From contig CALSML010000014.1 of the NCBI GenBank assembly GCA_943787445.1, positions 1 to 35,941 of the forward strand: a stretch of DNA of 35,941 nucleotides, in the 5' to 3' direction. Numbering within the stretch: position 1 is the first letter of the stretch; each line of letters opens with the position of its first letter. A program made the position numbers and the translations under genes. The notes under the pieces are model-generated. The model ran no database searches. It was not told the origin of the DNA and saw nothing but the letters and a program-made list of their open reading frames with translations. This document shows, piece by piece, positions 1 to 10,005 of this stretch. This DNA comes from an uncultured Alphaproteobacteria bacterium (GTDB taxonomy: Bacteria > Pseudomonadota > Alphaproteobacteria > UBA6615).

Positions 1-440
1 TTTCATCATCGCGGGCGGACAACGGCGAAGTTCGGTCAGCCCGAGATCACCATCGGCACCATTCCGGGCGCCGGCGGCACCCAGCGCCTGACGCGCTTCG
101 TCGGCAAATCGAAGGCCATGGAGATGGTTTTGACCGGCCGTATGATGGACGCCGAGGAGGCCGAGCGGGCCGGGCCTCGTCAGCCCGGGTCGTGCCGTTG
201 GCAGATCGACCTGATGGACGACGCCATGCAGGACTGCCGATCGCGATCTGTGAGCCTGTCCCGCCCGGTCGTCATGCTCGCCAAAGAGGCGGTCAACCGG
301 GCTTACGAGACGCACCCTGTCCGAAGGGGTCCGCGTTCGAACGTCGGCGCCTCTTCCATTCCACATTTGCAACGGAAGACCAGAAAGAGGGCATGGCGGC
401 TTTCGCCGAAAAGCGCCAGGCAAACTTCAAACACCGTTAG
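1..440 (+). CDS. Enoyl-CoA hydratase/isomerase, 3' part, multiply frameshifted
   Basis: This is the C-terminal part of a crotonase-family enoyl-CoA hydratase, which hydrates trans-2-enoyl-CoA in fatty acid beta-oxidation; the N-terminus lies outside the window. Recognisable pieces are [20 protein letters not shown] (from base 28), [20 protein letters not shown] (about 254-313) and [20 protein letters not shown] (about 349-408), ending at TAG 438-440. They lie in different frames. Removing single extra bases near 14, 25, 173, 185, 206, 313 and 335 restores one family-like reading frame. All are insertions, several inside G or C runs, so I infer consensus error at the edge of an assembly rather than a decayed gene. 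This gene commonly precedes rpsT-dnaA in Alphaproteobacteria. Family assignment is firm; the exact substrate is not determinable. Confidence 0.85.
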   Translation, partial: SSSRADNGEVRSARDHHRHHSGRRRHPAPDALRRQIEGHGDGFDRPYDGRRGGRAGRASSARVVPLADRPDGRRHAGLPIAICEPVPPGRHARQRGGQPGLRDAPCPKGSAFERRRLFHSTFATEDQKEGMAAFAEKRQANFKHR

Positions 441-447
441 CCCGCAT

Positions 448-468
448 GCCGGGTGGGCGAAACCCGGC
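448..468 (+). terminator. Possible hairpin after the enoyl-CoA hydratase gene
   Basis: A 7-bp perfect stem (GCCGGGT 448-454 with ACCCGGC 462-468) closes a 7-base loop eight bases after the stop codon. No T-run follows, so it is at best a weak intrinsic terminator or a transcript-end stabilising hairpin. Confidence 0.35.
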
Positions 469-489
469 GGAAATCCAGTTGGTTGCGCC

Positions 490-518
490 TTGACGGCCCT
501 GAGAGGCAGGTCTATATG
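490..518 (+). promoter_or_regulatory. Promoter of rpsT
   Basis: TTGACG (490-495) and TATATG (513-518) are separated by exactly 17 bases, a good housekeeping-sigma promoter. Transcription would start near 525, giving a leader of about 28 bases before the rpsT ATG. Confidence 0.65.
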
Positions 519-552
519 CTGCGGCCAAATGCAAACAAATTCGAGATCAGAC

Positions 553-816
553 ATGGCCAATCATCATTCCGCAAAAGTGCGCATCCGCAGAGCAGAACGT
601 CGCACAGCGATTAACGGCGACCGCCTTGGTCGTGTGCGCACCCATGTGAAGATGGTGGAGAGTGCCATTGCATCCGGTGACAAAGCGGTGGCCGAGAGCG
701 CCCTTCGTGCCGCGCAGCCAGAGCTGCAGCGCGGTGCCCAGAAGGGTGTGTTGCATGCCAATACGGCGTCGCGAAAAATCTCTCGCCTGTCGGCTCGCAT
801 CAAGGCGATGGGCTAA
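553..816 (+). CDS. rpsT: 30S ribosomal protein S20
   Basis: This encodes the 87-residue small-subunit protein S20, which binds 16S rRNA early in 30S assembly. The sequence begins [20 protein letters not shown] and contains the family block [19 protein letters not shown] near the C-terminus. The length matches the family (85-90 residues). The start is the ATG at 553; upstream in-frame codons belong to the preceding gene region and lack S20 similarity. The Shine-Dalgarno sequence is weak (GAGATCAG). The gene has its own promoter at 490-518 and terminator at 845-867, so it is probably monocistronic. The rpsT-dnaA neighbourhood is characteristic of Alphaproteobacteria. The usual KKR near residue 8 is KVR here, a mild deviation. 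Confidence 0.97.
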   Translation: MANHHSAKVRIRRAERRTAINGDRLGRVRTHVKMVESAIASGDKAVAESALRAAQPELQRGAQKGVLHANTASRKISRLSARIKAMG

Positions 817-844
817 CCCACGAACACATTTGAGTTTTTTCGAG

Positions 845-867
845 CCGCGCCCTTCGGGCGCGGTTTT
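845..867 (+). terminator. Intrinsic terminator of rpsT
   Basis: CCGCGCCC (845-852) pairs with GGGCGCGG (856-863) around a TTC loop and is followed directly by TTTT (864-867). It lies 29 bases after the rpsT stop and is a classic intrinsic terminator. Confidence 0.85.
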
Positions 868-1439
868 CGTTTGCCTGAAGGGTCATGTCGGCGGACGAAA
901 TTTTCGTGTTTTTTTATCGATTCAGCCTTTTGACCAGTTGCGGGCTTGGCCTTGTCGCGCTATCGTCAACTCGCCTTTCGGGATTGAGAAATAATAAAAC
1001 AAAATACTCGGTCGGACGAATTAACATTCAATACGCGAGAAAAATTAACAAGACTGGGAAAATTGAATAAAACCCAGTAATTAGGGAGACGTGTGCGCAT
1101 AATCAAAGTAAAAGATCGATAATACCAAGAAAAAAAAAGTAATACTTGGTACAAAAATACGGGATGGTGTTAGGAGTTGGTTGTCGCGTTTCTGTCTTCG
1201 GTGTTGCTTCGAAGAGTTTTCGTTTTGAATGTTTTTCCGATTTCTCTCGAGAGGCGGGGGTGGACAGTGGCGTGTCCTTGAAGTGTTTTGCCGACGACAT
1301 TGTGTGTTGTCCAATGATTGAATTGACGGTGGTCGCGATGCGCGATTTCGGTCACACAAGTGGTCATGGCGCGTATGGGATTCCTGGCGGATTCACGTGT
1401 TGATAAGTAACGAGTTGTGTTTACGGAGTGTTTCGCCAG
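868..1439. other. AT-rich gap before dnaA: candidate origin and long dnaA leader
   Basis: No convincing gene lies here. Bases about 900-1160 are much richer in A+T than the rest of the window. This stretch has a 9-base A run (1130-1138), two TTAAC half-sites near 1021 and 1045 (compare CtrA half-sites), and DnaA-box-like nonamers one mismatch from TGTGNATAA: TGCGCATAA at 1094-1102 and TGTTGATAA at 1398-1406. Bases 1190-1430 hold several short hairpins (TCTTCG/CGAAGA 1195-1215, CTCTCGAGAG 1244-1253, GGACA/TGTCC 1262-1277). GANTC sites occur at 919-923, 1379-1383 and 1390-1394. This fits a dnaA regulatory region and possibly a DNA-unwinding element, but there is no dense DnaA-box cluster. In several Alphaproteobacteria the origin lies at hemE instead. 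Confidence 0.4.
1123..1151. repeat. Inverted repeat around an A-tract upstream of dnaA
   Basis: TACCAAG (1123-1129) and CTTGGTA (1145-1151) are perfect inverted copies separated by 15 A-rich bases including nine consecutive A. It could be a protein-binding site or bent DNA in the dnaA control region. No function is proven. Confidence 0.5.
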
Positions 1440-2879
1440 ATGGGTGAACAGTGGGGCCAGACCGACGGATCTTTGACGGAGCAATGGACACGGGTGCGCG
1501 CACGGCTGCGGTCCGATGTCGGGGATGCTGCTTATAACAGTTGGCTCAAGCCGCTTACGCTCGGGGACTTCAATGCCGGTCGGCTGCGTGTGGCCGTTCC
1601 GACCCGGTTCATGCGTGACTGGATCGAGCAGAATTACGGACCCCGTCTCGGTGAGCTGTGGGCCGATGAAAATGACGGGGTCAAATCCGTGGAGATCATT
1701 GTCGAACCAACTCAGACGATCATTCAGCCGGCCGGGGCGCCGCCGCGCCAGCCGCTGGTGCAGCGCATCGAGTCCGAGGCCGCCCCGCGCAGCGCGAATG
1801 GTGGCGGCGTGGCCGCCACAACATCTGGCGAGGGTGGTGATCCATCTCTGGAGGATGTTCGCGCCATCATTGATGAGCGTTTCAAGTTTTCCAATTTTGT
1901 GGTCGGGCGCTCGAATGAGCTGGCCCATGCTGCGGCACGCCGTGTCGGTGAATCCAAGACGGTCCCGTTCAATCCGTTGTTCCTCTATGGTGGGGTCGGA
2001 CTGGGAAAGACCCATTTGATGCATGCAATCGCGTGGCACATCACAGAGCGTGAGCCCAAACGGCGCGTTCTCTATATGTCGGCTGAGAAGTTCATGTATC
2101 AGTTCATCCGTGCCCTGCGGTATCGCACGATCATGGATTTTAAGGAGCAGTTCCGCTCGGTTGATGTGCTGATGATCGACGACATTCAGTTCATTGCCGG
2201 CAAGGATTCGACCCAGGAAGAGTTTTTTCACACATTCAACGCTCTGGTGGATCAGAACCGGCAGATCATTGTGTCTGCCGACAAGTCCCCGTCCGATCTG
2301 GAGGGCATGGAAGAACGCCTGAAGTCCCGCCTTGGCTGCGGTCTGGTAGCCGATATTCATCCCACGGATTACGAGTTGCGACTCGGCATTTTGTTGGCCA
2401 AGGCCGAACATGTTGGGGCAGATATTCCTGACAAGGTGTTGGAGTTCCTTGCTCATAAGATCACGTCCAATGTGCGTGAGCTCGAGGGAGCACTGAATCG
2501 GATCGTGGCTCATGCGACCCTGGTCGGGCGGGCGGTCACGCTGGAAACAACGCAGGATGTATTGCACGACTTGCTGCGGGCCAATGATCGCCGGGTGACC
2601 ATCGAGGAAATCCAGAAGCGCGTGGCCGAGCATTTCAATATTCGTCTCGCCGATATGCATTCGGCGCGCCGGGCTCGCGCGGTGGCGCGTCCGCGACAGG
2701 TGGCGATGTATCTGGCCAAACAGCTGACATCGCGTTCGCTTCCGGAGATCGGGCGCAAGTTCGGCGGACGGGATCACACCACGGTCATGCACGCGGTCAA
2801 GAAAGTCGAGGAATTACGCTCGACGGATGTTGGATTTAATGAAGATGTAGAGCTGTTGCGCCGCATGTTGGAGATTTGA
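1440..2879 (+). CDS. dnaA: Chromosomal replication initiator protein DnaA
   Basis: This encodes the AAA+ initiator that binds DnaA boxes and melts the origin. The 479-residue protein has the N-terminal helicase-loading domain, a short variable linker (about 90-130), the ATPase domain with Walker A GGVGLGKT (184-191), Walker B VLMIDDIQF and sensor motif SADKSP, and the C-terminal DNA-binding domain with the signature GRDHTTVMHAVKK. I prefer the ATG at 1440 because CGGAG at 1424-1428 gives a Shine-Dalgarno at usable spacing. A GTG at 1428 in the same frame would add four residues but overlaps that site. Expression is probably controlled in the long AT-rich leader with two GANTC sites about 50 bases upstream. 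Confidence 0.97.
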   Translation: MGEQWGQTDGSLTEQWTRVRARLRSDVGDAAYNSWLKPLTLGDFNAGRLRVAVPTRFMRDWIEQNYGPRLGELWADENDGVKSVEIIVEPTQTIIQPAGAPPRQPLVQRIESEAAPRSANGGGVAATTSGEGGDPSLEDVRAIIDERFKFSNFVVGRSNELAHAAARRVGESKTVPFNPLFLYGGVGLGKTHLMHAIAWHITEREPKRRVLYMSAEKFMYQFIRALRYRTIMDFKEQFRSVDVLMIDDIQFIAGKDSTQEEFFHTFNALVDQNRQIIVSADKSPSDLEGMEERLKSRLGCGLVADIHPTDYELRLGILLAKAEHVGADIPDKVLEFLAHKITSNVRELEGALNRIVAHATLVGRAVTLETTQDVLHDLLRANDRRVTIEEIQKRVAEHFNIRLADMHSARRARAVARPRQVAMYLAKQLTSRSLPEIGRKFGGRDHTTVMHAVKKVEELRSTDVGFNEDVELLRRMLEI

Positions 2880-2967
2880 TCCACCGGCTGCATGTTGATG
2901 CCAACTAAGGCATTGAAGTAAAACAACAAATTATCTTGTTCTCCCGGCGATGTGCGGGCCGAAAGGT

Positions 2968-2996
2968 CTGACGAATCACCGTGATTCTGCTATAGT
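2968..2996 (+). promoter_or_regulatory. Promoter of dnaN with a palindromic GANTC pair in its spacer
   Basis: CTGACG (2968-2973) and TATAGT (2991-2996) are spaced by 17 bases. Bases 2973-2987 form a perfect 15-base palindrome, GAATCAC-C-GTGATTC, whose two ends are both GANTC sites, in the spacer. A third GANTC lies at 3020-3024. TCTGAC (2967-2972) and GTCAGA (3005-3010) form an outer inverted repeat. The gene starts at 3124, so the leader is about 120 bases. Confidence 0.6.
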
Positions 2997-3123
2997 CAAT
3001 CACTGTCAGAATTTTCACCGATTCAGCGGGATTGCGGCGATTTCCCGAAGAGTCTTCCGGGCTATCCCGGGATATTCGAAATCTCCGCCGAAGACCCGTC
3101 CGGGATGAAGAGGAACAAGAAGA

Positions 3124-4242
3124 ATGAAGCTGACGATCGAGCGCGCGACCCTGCTCAAGGCACTGGCCCATGTGCAAAGCGTGGTGGAGCGCCGTAACAC
3201 AATTCCGATTCTTGCGAATGTTCTGCTCGACGGGCAGGACGGCGCTTTGACGCTCACAGCCACCGATATGGATCTGGCGATCACTGAGACGGTGATCGCA
3301 GATATTGGCCAGGCTGGTGCCACGACGGCACCGGCACACACGCTGTACGACATCGTGCGGAAGCTTCCCGATGGCGCGCAGGTGGAAATCGAAACAGATG
3401 TATCCGCCGACCAGTTGCTGATCCGGGCGGGGCGTTCAAAGTTCAATTTGGCCACCTTACCGGTGGAAGACTTCCCGACCATGAGTGGTGGCGATCTGCC
3501 GAATACGTTTTCGCTGGAAGCCGAAGAACTTCGCACGCTTGTGGATCGCACGCGTTTCGCAGTCTCGACCGAGGAAACCCGTTATTATCTGAACGGTATC
3601 TATCTGCATGCGGCCGAAGATGATGGCGGGACGATGTTGCGCGCCGTTGCGACCGACGGACATCGTCTGGCCCGTGTACAGTTGCCCATGCCCTCGGGTG
3701 GGGCGGATATTCCCGGCGTGATCGTGCCGCGCAAGGCAATCGGCGAATTGCGTAAGCTTATCGACGAAACCACGGATCCGGTTGAGGTTTCGCTTTCGGA
3801 TACGCGCATCCGCATGAATTTTGACAATGCGGTGCTGACATCGAAGCTGATCGACGGCACCTTCCCTGATTATGAACGCGTGATCCCCACTGGAAACGAC
3901 AAAGTGTTGTCGGTCGACCGCGGAACCTTCGCCCAGGCCGTGGATCGCGTCTCGACCATTTCCTCGGAGAAAAGCCGCGCAATCAAACTTGCTGTCGGCA
4001 ATGGTCTGCTGAATTTGTCGGCCACCAGTGCTGAAAATGGCAGTGCGACTGAGGAGCTCGAGGTGAGCTTCGAGCATGACACGATCGAGATCGGGTTCAA
4101 CTCCCGTTATCTCTTGGACATCACTGCACAGATCGAGAATGACAACGCCGAATTTGTGTTCGCCGACGCGTCGTCACCGACCATCGTGCGCGATGGCGGC
4201 GATATGAGTGCGCTTTACGTGCTTATGCCGATGCGCGTCTAG
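3124..4242 (+). CDS. dnaN: DNA polymerase III beta subunit (sliding clamp)
   Basis: This encodes the ring-shaped clamp that tethers DNA polymerase III to DNA and recruits repair and RIDA factors. The 372-residue protein begins MKLTIERATLLKALAHVQSV and ends SALYVLMPMRV, both diagnostic. The three repeated clamp folds are recognisable from YYLNGIYLH and ATDGHRLA in the middle domain to FNSRYLLDI in the third. Length matches the family. The start at 3124 follows a purine-rich AGAGGAACAAGAAGA. The gene has its own promoter 130 bases upstream and is followed six bases later by recF, so dnaN-recF-gyrB may be co-transcribed. Confidence 0.97.
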   Translation: MKLTIERATLLKALAHVQSVVERRNTIPILANVLLDGQDGALTLTATDMDLAITETVIADIGQAGATTAPAHTLYDIVRKLPDGAQVEIETDVSADQLLIRAGRSKFNLATLPVEDFPTMSGGDLPNTFSLEAEELRTLVDRTRFAVSTEETRYYLNGIYLHAAEDDGGTMLRAVATDGHRLARVQLPMPSGGADIPGVIVPRKAIGELRKLIDETTDPVEVSLSDTRIRMNFDNAVLTSKLIDGTFPDYERVIPTGNDKVLSVDRGTFAQAVDRVSTISSEKSRAIKLAVGNGLLNLSATSAENGSATEELEVSFEHDTIEIGFNSRYLLDITAQIENDNAEFVFADASSPTIVRDGGDMSALYVLMPMRV

Positions 4243-4248
4243 GCGCGC

Positions 4249-5463
4249 ATGGTCCGGACAACCACCACGCCGGTTCTCGCCACGGGATCCGTCCTGCCGG
4301 ATCATGGCGCACATGCGCTGACCTCTCACGTCTCCCGCCTTGATCTGACTGGTTTCCGAAATTATGCCGCCCTGCGCCTGGATGTGGCTGCCCGTCCGGT
4401 TGTGCTGACTGGGGCCAATGGTGCAGGCAAAACGAATTTGCTCGAAGCCCTGTCGTTCTTTGCGCCGGGTCGCGGGATCCGAAAGGCCCCCTTGCCTGAA
4501 GTCGCCCGGTTGTCCGGTGGTGTGTCAGCTGTTGGCTGGGCAGTGGCTATCCAGATTGACGGTCCGGATGGTGTTGTCTCACTGGGCACTGGATTGGAGG
4601 CCCGCGCCGAAGGCGGTGCAGCGCGTCGGTCCGTGCGCATCGACGGCGAGCCCGCGCGCGGGCAAGCGGCCTTTGCGGAACATCTGTGTGTTGTCTGGCT
4701 GACCCCGGATATGGATCGTCTGTTCATGGAGGGCGGATCGGCGCGGCGCCAATTTGTGGACCGCATGGTTTACGGTTTTGACGCCGAACACGCCCGACGT
4801 CTGGCAACCTACGAACAAGCCATGCGCGGGCGTCAGCGATTGCTGCGGGACAATGTCGGAGATTCGGCCTGGTTGTCGGCCGAGGAAGAGACTATGGCCG
4901 CCACCGGGGTCGCGCTTGCGGCGGCACGACGTGAGGTTGTCGCACGATTGGATGCGGCGATTGCCGAAGAAGACAATATGCGTGAAGCGCCCTTTCCGCG
5001 GGCTCGCCTTTCCTTCGAGGGGGAGGTTGAAGGCTGGCTGGATACGGGCCCGGCGCTGGAGGCTGAGGATCGCCTTCGTGTTGCGCTTGCGGCGGGCCGG
5101 GCTCGAGACAGTGAAGCAGGCCGAGCACTGCACGGCGCGCATCGCAGCGACCTGATTGTGCAACATTGCGGCAAGGATATGTCCGCCGCGCTGTGTTCGA
5201 CCGGTGAGCAGAAGGCATTGCTGATTGCCATTGTTCTGGCCCATGCCCGCCTTCTCGGGCTGGCACGTGGCGCTGCACCGGTGATTCTGCTGGATGAGGT
5301 TGCCGCTCATCTTGATGAGGGCCGGCGGATCGCGCTGGCCGAACGCATTCTGGCGCTTGGTGCGCAGGCCTGGCTGACCGGTACCGACACTCGCCTGTTC
5401 GAGGCCTTCAATGGCCAGGCACAGACATTCGAAGTTTCATCCGGCAGCGTGCGTCAGATCTGA
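4249..5463 (+). CDS. recF: DNA replication and repair protein RecF
   Basis: This encodes the SMC-like ATPase that loads RecA at single-strand gaps with RecO and RecR. The 404-residue protein has Walker A GANGAGKT (about 55-62), the ABC-type signature STGEQKALL and Walker B VILLDEVAAHLDE (about 345-357), plus the family opening LDLTGFRNYAALRLDV. Relative to typical RecF (360-380 residues) there is an extension of about 28 residues before SRLDLTGFRNY. No in-frame ATG or GTG occurs nearer that motif, so the ATG at 4249, six bases after dnaN, is kept. It is probably translated from the dnaN message. Confidence 0.95.
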   Translation: MVRTTTTPVLATGSVLPDHGAHALTSHVSRLDLTGFRNYAALRLDVAARPVVLTGANGAGKTNLLEALSFFAPGRGIRKAPLPEVARLSGGVSAVGWAVAIQIDGPDGVVSLGTGLEARAEGGAARRSVRIDGEPARGQAAFAEHLCVVWLTPDMDRLFMEGGSARRQFVDRMVYGFDAEHARRLATYEQAMRGRQRLLRDNVGDSAWLSAEEETMAATGVALAAARREVVARLDAAIAEEDNMREAPFPRARLSFEGEVEGWLDTGPALEAEDRLRVALAAGRARDSEAGRALHGAHRSDLIVQHCGKDMSAALCSTGEQKALLIAIVLAHARLLGLARGAAPVILLDEVAAHLDEGRRIALAERILALGAQAWLTGTDTRLFEAFNGQAQTFEVSSGSVRQI

Positions 5464-7953
<2,490 letters not shown>

Positions 7954-8010
7954 CGCGCGACCGGTCTTTCGCCACAATTTCCCCAAGCCTGTACAGCAGT
8001 CTCCGCGCCC

Positions 8011-10002
8011 ATGAGCAAATCCAAGGCAAAGTCCGGGACGAAATCGCGCGGCAAGGCATCCAAACCCGCTGCACGCCGAAAGCCTATCCCGAGGGCTGTT
8101 CCCGCACAACGGTCCAGTCTGTTGTGGCGTATCACCAAATGGTCGCTGGTCCTGGCCATATGGGGTGGGCTCGTTCTTGGTGGGGTCCTGGTCTGGTTCG
8201 CCTGGGATCTGCCATCCATCAACGATCTGGGTCCGGCGGCTGATAAAACCCGTCGACCGGGTGTCACCATACTTGCAGGTGATGGCTCTCTCATCGCCGG
8301 GTATGGGGATCTGTACGGGCGCCGCCTGACCGTGAACGAACTGCCCCCCGAACTGGTTCAGGCAGTGATCGCGATTGAAGACCGACGTTTCTTTGAACAC
8401 CCCGGCGTCGATTTTCGCGGCCTTGCGCGGGCGATGGTGACGAACCTGCGCGCCGGCGGAATCGTTCAGGGTGGTTCGACCCTGACCCAGCAGCTTGCGA
8501 AGAACCTCTTTCTGACCCCGGAACGGTCCTACACCCGCAAGATCAAGGAGTTGTTGCTCGCTCTCGCCCTTGAACAAAAATTCCAGAAAGATGAGCTTCT
8601 GACGATCTATCTGAACCGGGTCTATCTGGGGGCGGGTACCTATGGTGTTGAAGCTGCCGCGCAGCGTTATTTCGGAACTTCCGCCCGGGATGTCGATACC
8701 TATCAGGCGGCGGTGCTTGCCGGATTGTTGCGTGCACCATCCCGTCTCAATCCGGACAACAGCCCGCAAGCGGCCCATGCGCGGGCGCGCACTGTACTCG
8801 CGGCGATGGTCGCGGCCGGGTATCTGAAACCGGAGGAGGCGGATAAAATTGGGAAGACCAGCCGCCCGGGTCGCGGAAATGCGGCAACGCCGCGAGCCCG
8901 AGTGAAGGGCGAGACGCGTCGGTACTTCTCTGACTGGGTGCTTGAACGTGCCGCCGGATATGCCGGCAGCACAACCACTGATCTGGCCGTGGAGACAACG
9001 CTCGACCCGCGTCTGCAGGGTCTTGCTGAAGCGGCTGTGGCAAAGATCGATTCCAAGGGTGCTCAGGTTGCGCTGGTCGCCATGCGTGACGATGGTGCGG
9101 TTCTGGCAATGGTTGGCGGCAAGAGCTACGGCGTCAGCCAGTTCAACCGGGTCACGCGCGCATTGCGCCAGCCCGGTTCGGCCTTCAAGCCGATCGTTTA
9201 TCTGCCCGCACTGGAAGCCGGTATGTCTCCCGATAGCGTGGTGCGTGATGCGCCGATTACGGTTGATGGCTGGACCCCCCGGAATTTCTCCGGCCGTTAT
9301 CAGGGGGATGTGACATTGCGGGAGGCTGTTGCACGTTCGCTCAACACAGTCGCTGTCCGGGTGTCCGAGGATGTTGGCCGTACGCGGGTTGTGCAGGCCG
9401 CCCGTCGGCTGGGCATCACCGCCCCGCTCAAGCCTCACCCCTCGATTGCTCTGGGAGCCGGAGAGGTATCCCAACTGGAATTGGCGGCGGCCTATGCGGT
9501 CTTTGCCAATGGTGGTTTTGCTGTCGCGCCATACGGGATTTCAGAAGTTCGACAGGGTGGCGACGTTATCTTTCGACGTGCGGGCGCGACCACGCGGCGG
9601 GTTGTTTCGGAAAAGGCCGCAGCTCAGATCACAGATATGCTACGCGCGGTCATCGATTGGGGGACGGGCAAATCTGCCGGATTTGGTGTTCCGGCTTCCG
9701 GCAAAAGCGGTACCAGTCAGGATTTTCGTGACGCTTGGTTTGTCGGATATGTCGGCAATCTCGTGACTGCAGTCTGGGTCGGGAACGATGATAACTCTCC
9801 GATGGACCGGGTGACAGGGTCGACCATTCCGGCTGCAATCTGGCAGGCGTTCATGGCATCCGCGACAAATGTGGGTGTGGCCGATGTGAAACGCACGACG
9901 CCATCGCGTCAGGGAGCGGATACCGCATCGACGCCGCGGCGGGTGCCCGAGCGGGTTCCCACGCGGTTGGATTCCGAATTCATTCTCGATCAGCTGGACT
10001 AG
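8011..10002 (+). CDS. Class A penicillin-binding protein (PBP1A family)
   Basis: This is a bifunctional peptidoglycan glycosyltransferase and DD-transpeptidase acting in the periplasm while anchored in the inner membrane. The 663-residue protein has a Lys/Arg-rich cytoplasmic start, one membrane span (about 37-65), the GT51 domain with EDRRFFEHPGVD and GGSTLTQQLAKNLFL, and a transpeptidase domain with S390-A-F-K393, S443-L-N445 and K565-S-G-T568. It ends shortly after the transpeptidase domain, without the large extra domains of E. coli PBP1A. No clear Shine-Dalgarno precedes the ATG at 8011. The gene follows gyrB by 57 bases and converges on the exporter gene with three bases between the two stop codons. 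Confidence 0.92.
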   Translation: MSKSKAKSGTKSRGKASKPAARRKPIPRAVPAQRSSLLWRITKWSLVLAIWGGLVLGGVLVWFAWDLPSINDLGPAADKTRRPGVTILAGDGSLIAGYGDLYGRRLTVNELPPELVQAVIAIEDRRFFEHPGVDFRGLARAMVTNLRAGGIVQGGSTLTQQLAKNLFLTPERSYTRKIKELLLALALEQKFQKDELLTIYLNRVYLGAGTYGVEAAAQRYFGTSARDVDTYQAAVLAGLLRAPSRLNPDNSPQAAHARARTVLAAMVAAGYLKPEEADKIGKTSRPGRGNAATPRARVKGETRRYFSDWVLERAAGYAGSTTTDLAVETTLDPRLQGLAEAAVAKIDSKGAQVALVAMRDDGAVLAMVGGKSYGVSQFNRVTRALRQPGSAFKPIVYLPALEAGMSPDSVVRDAPITVDGWTPRNFSGRYQGDVTLREAVARSLNTVAVRVSEDVGRTRVVQAARRLGITAPLKPHPSIALGAGEVSQLELAAAYAVFANGGFAVAPYGISEVRQGGDVIFRRAGATTRRVVSEKAAAQITDMLRAVIDWGTGKSAGFGVPASGKSGTSQDFRDAWFVGYVGNLVTAVWVGNDDNSPMDRVTGSTIPAAIWQAFMASATNVGVADVKRTTPSRQGADTASTPRRVPERVPTRLDSEFILDQLD

Positions 10003-10005
10003 GGG

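Noticed and set aside
448..468. Strong intrinsic terminator after the enoyl-CoA hydratase gene
   Set aside because: The stem is good but no T-run follows, so it is listed only as a possible hairpin.
1170..2792. 540-codon open frame on the minus strand opposite dnaA
   Set aside because: It is antisense to the well-supported dnaA, has no recognisable domain or good start, and is explained by the codon bias of the opposite strand.
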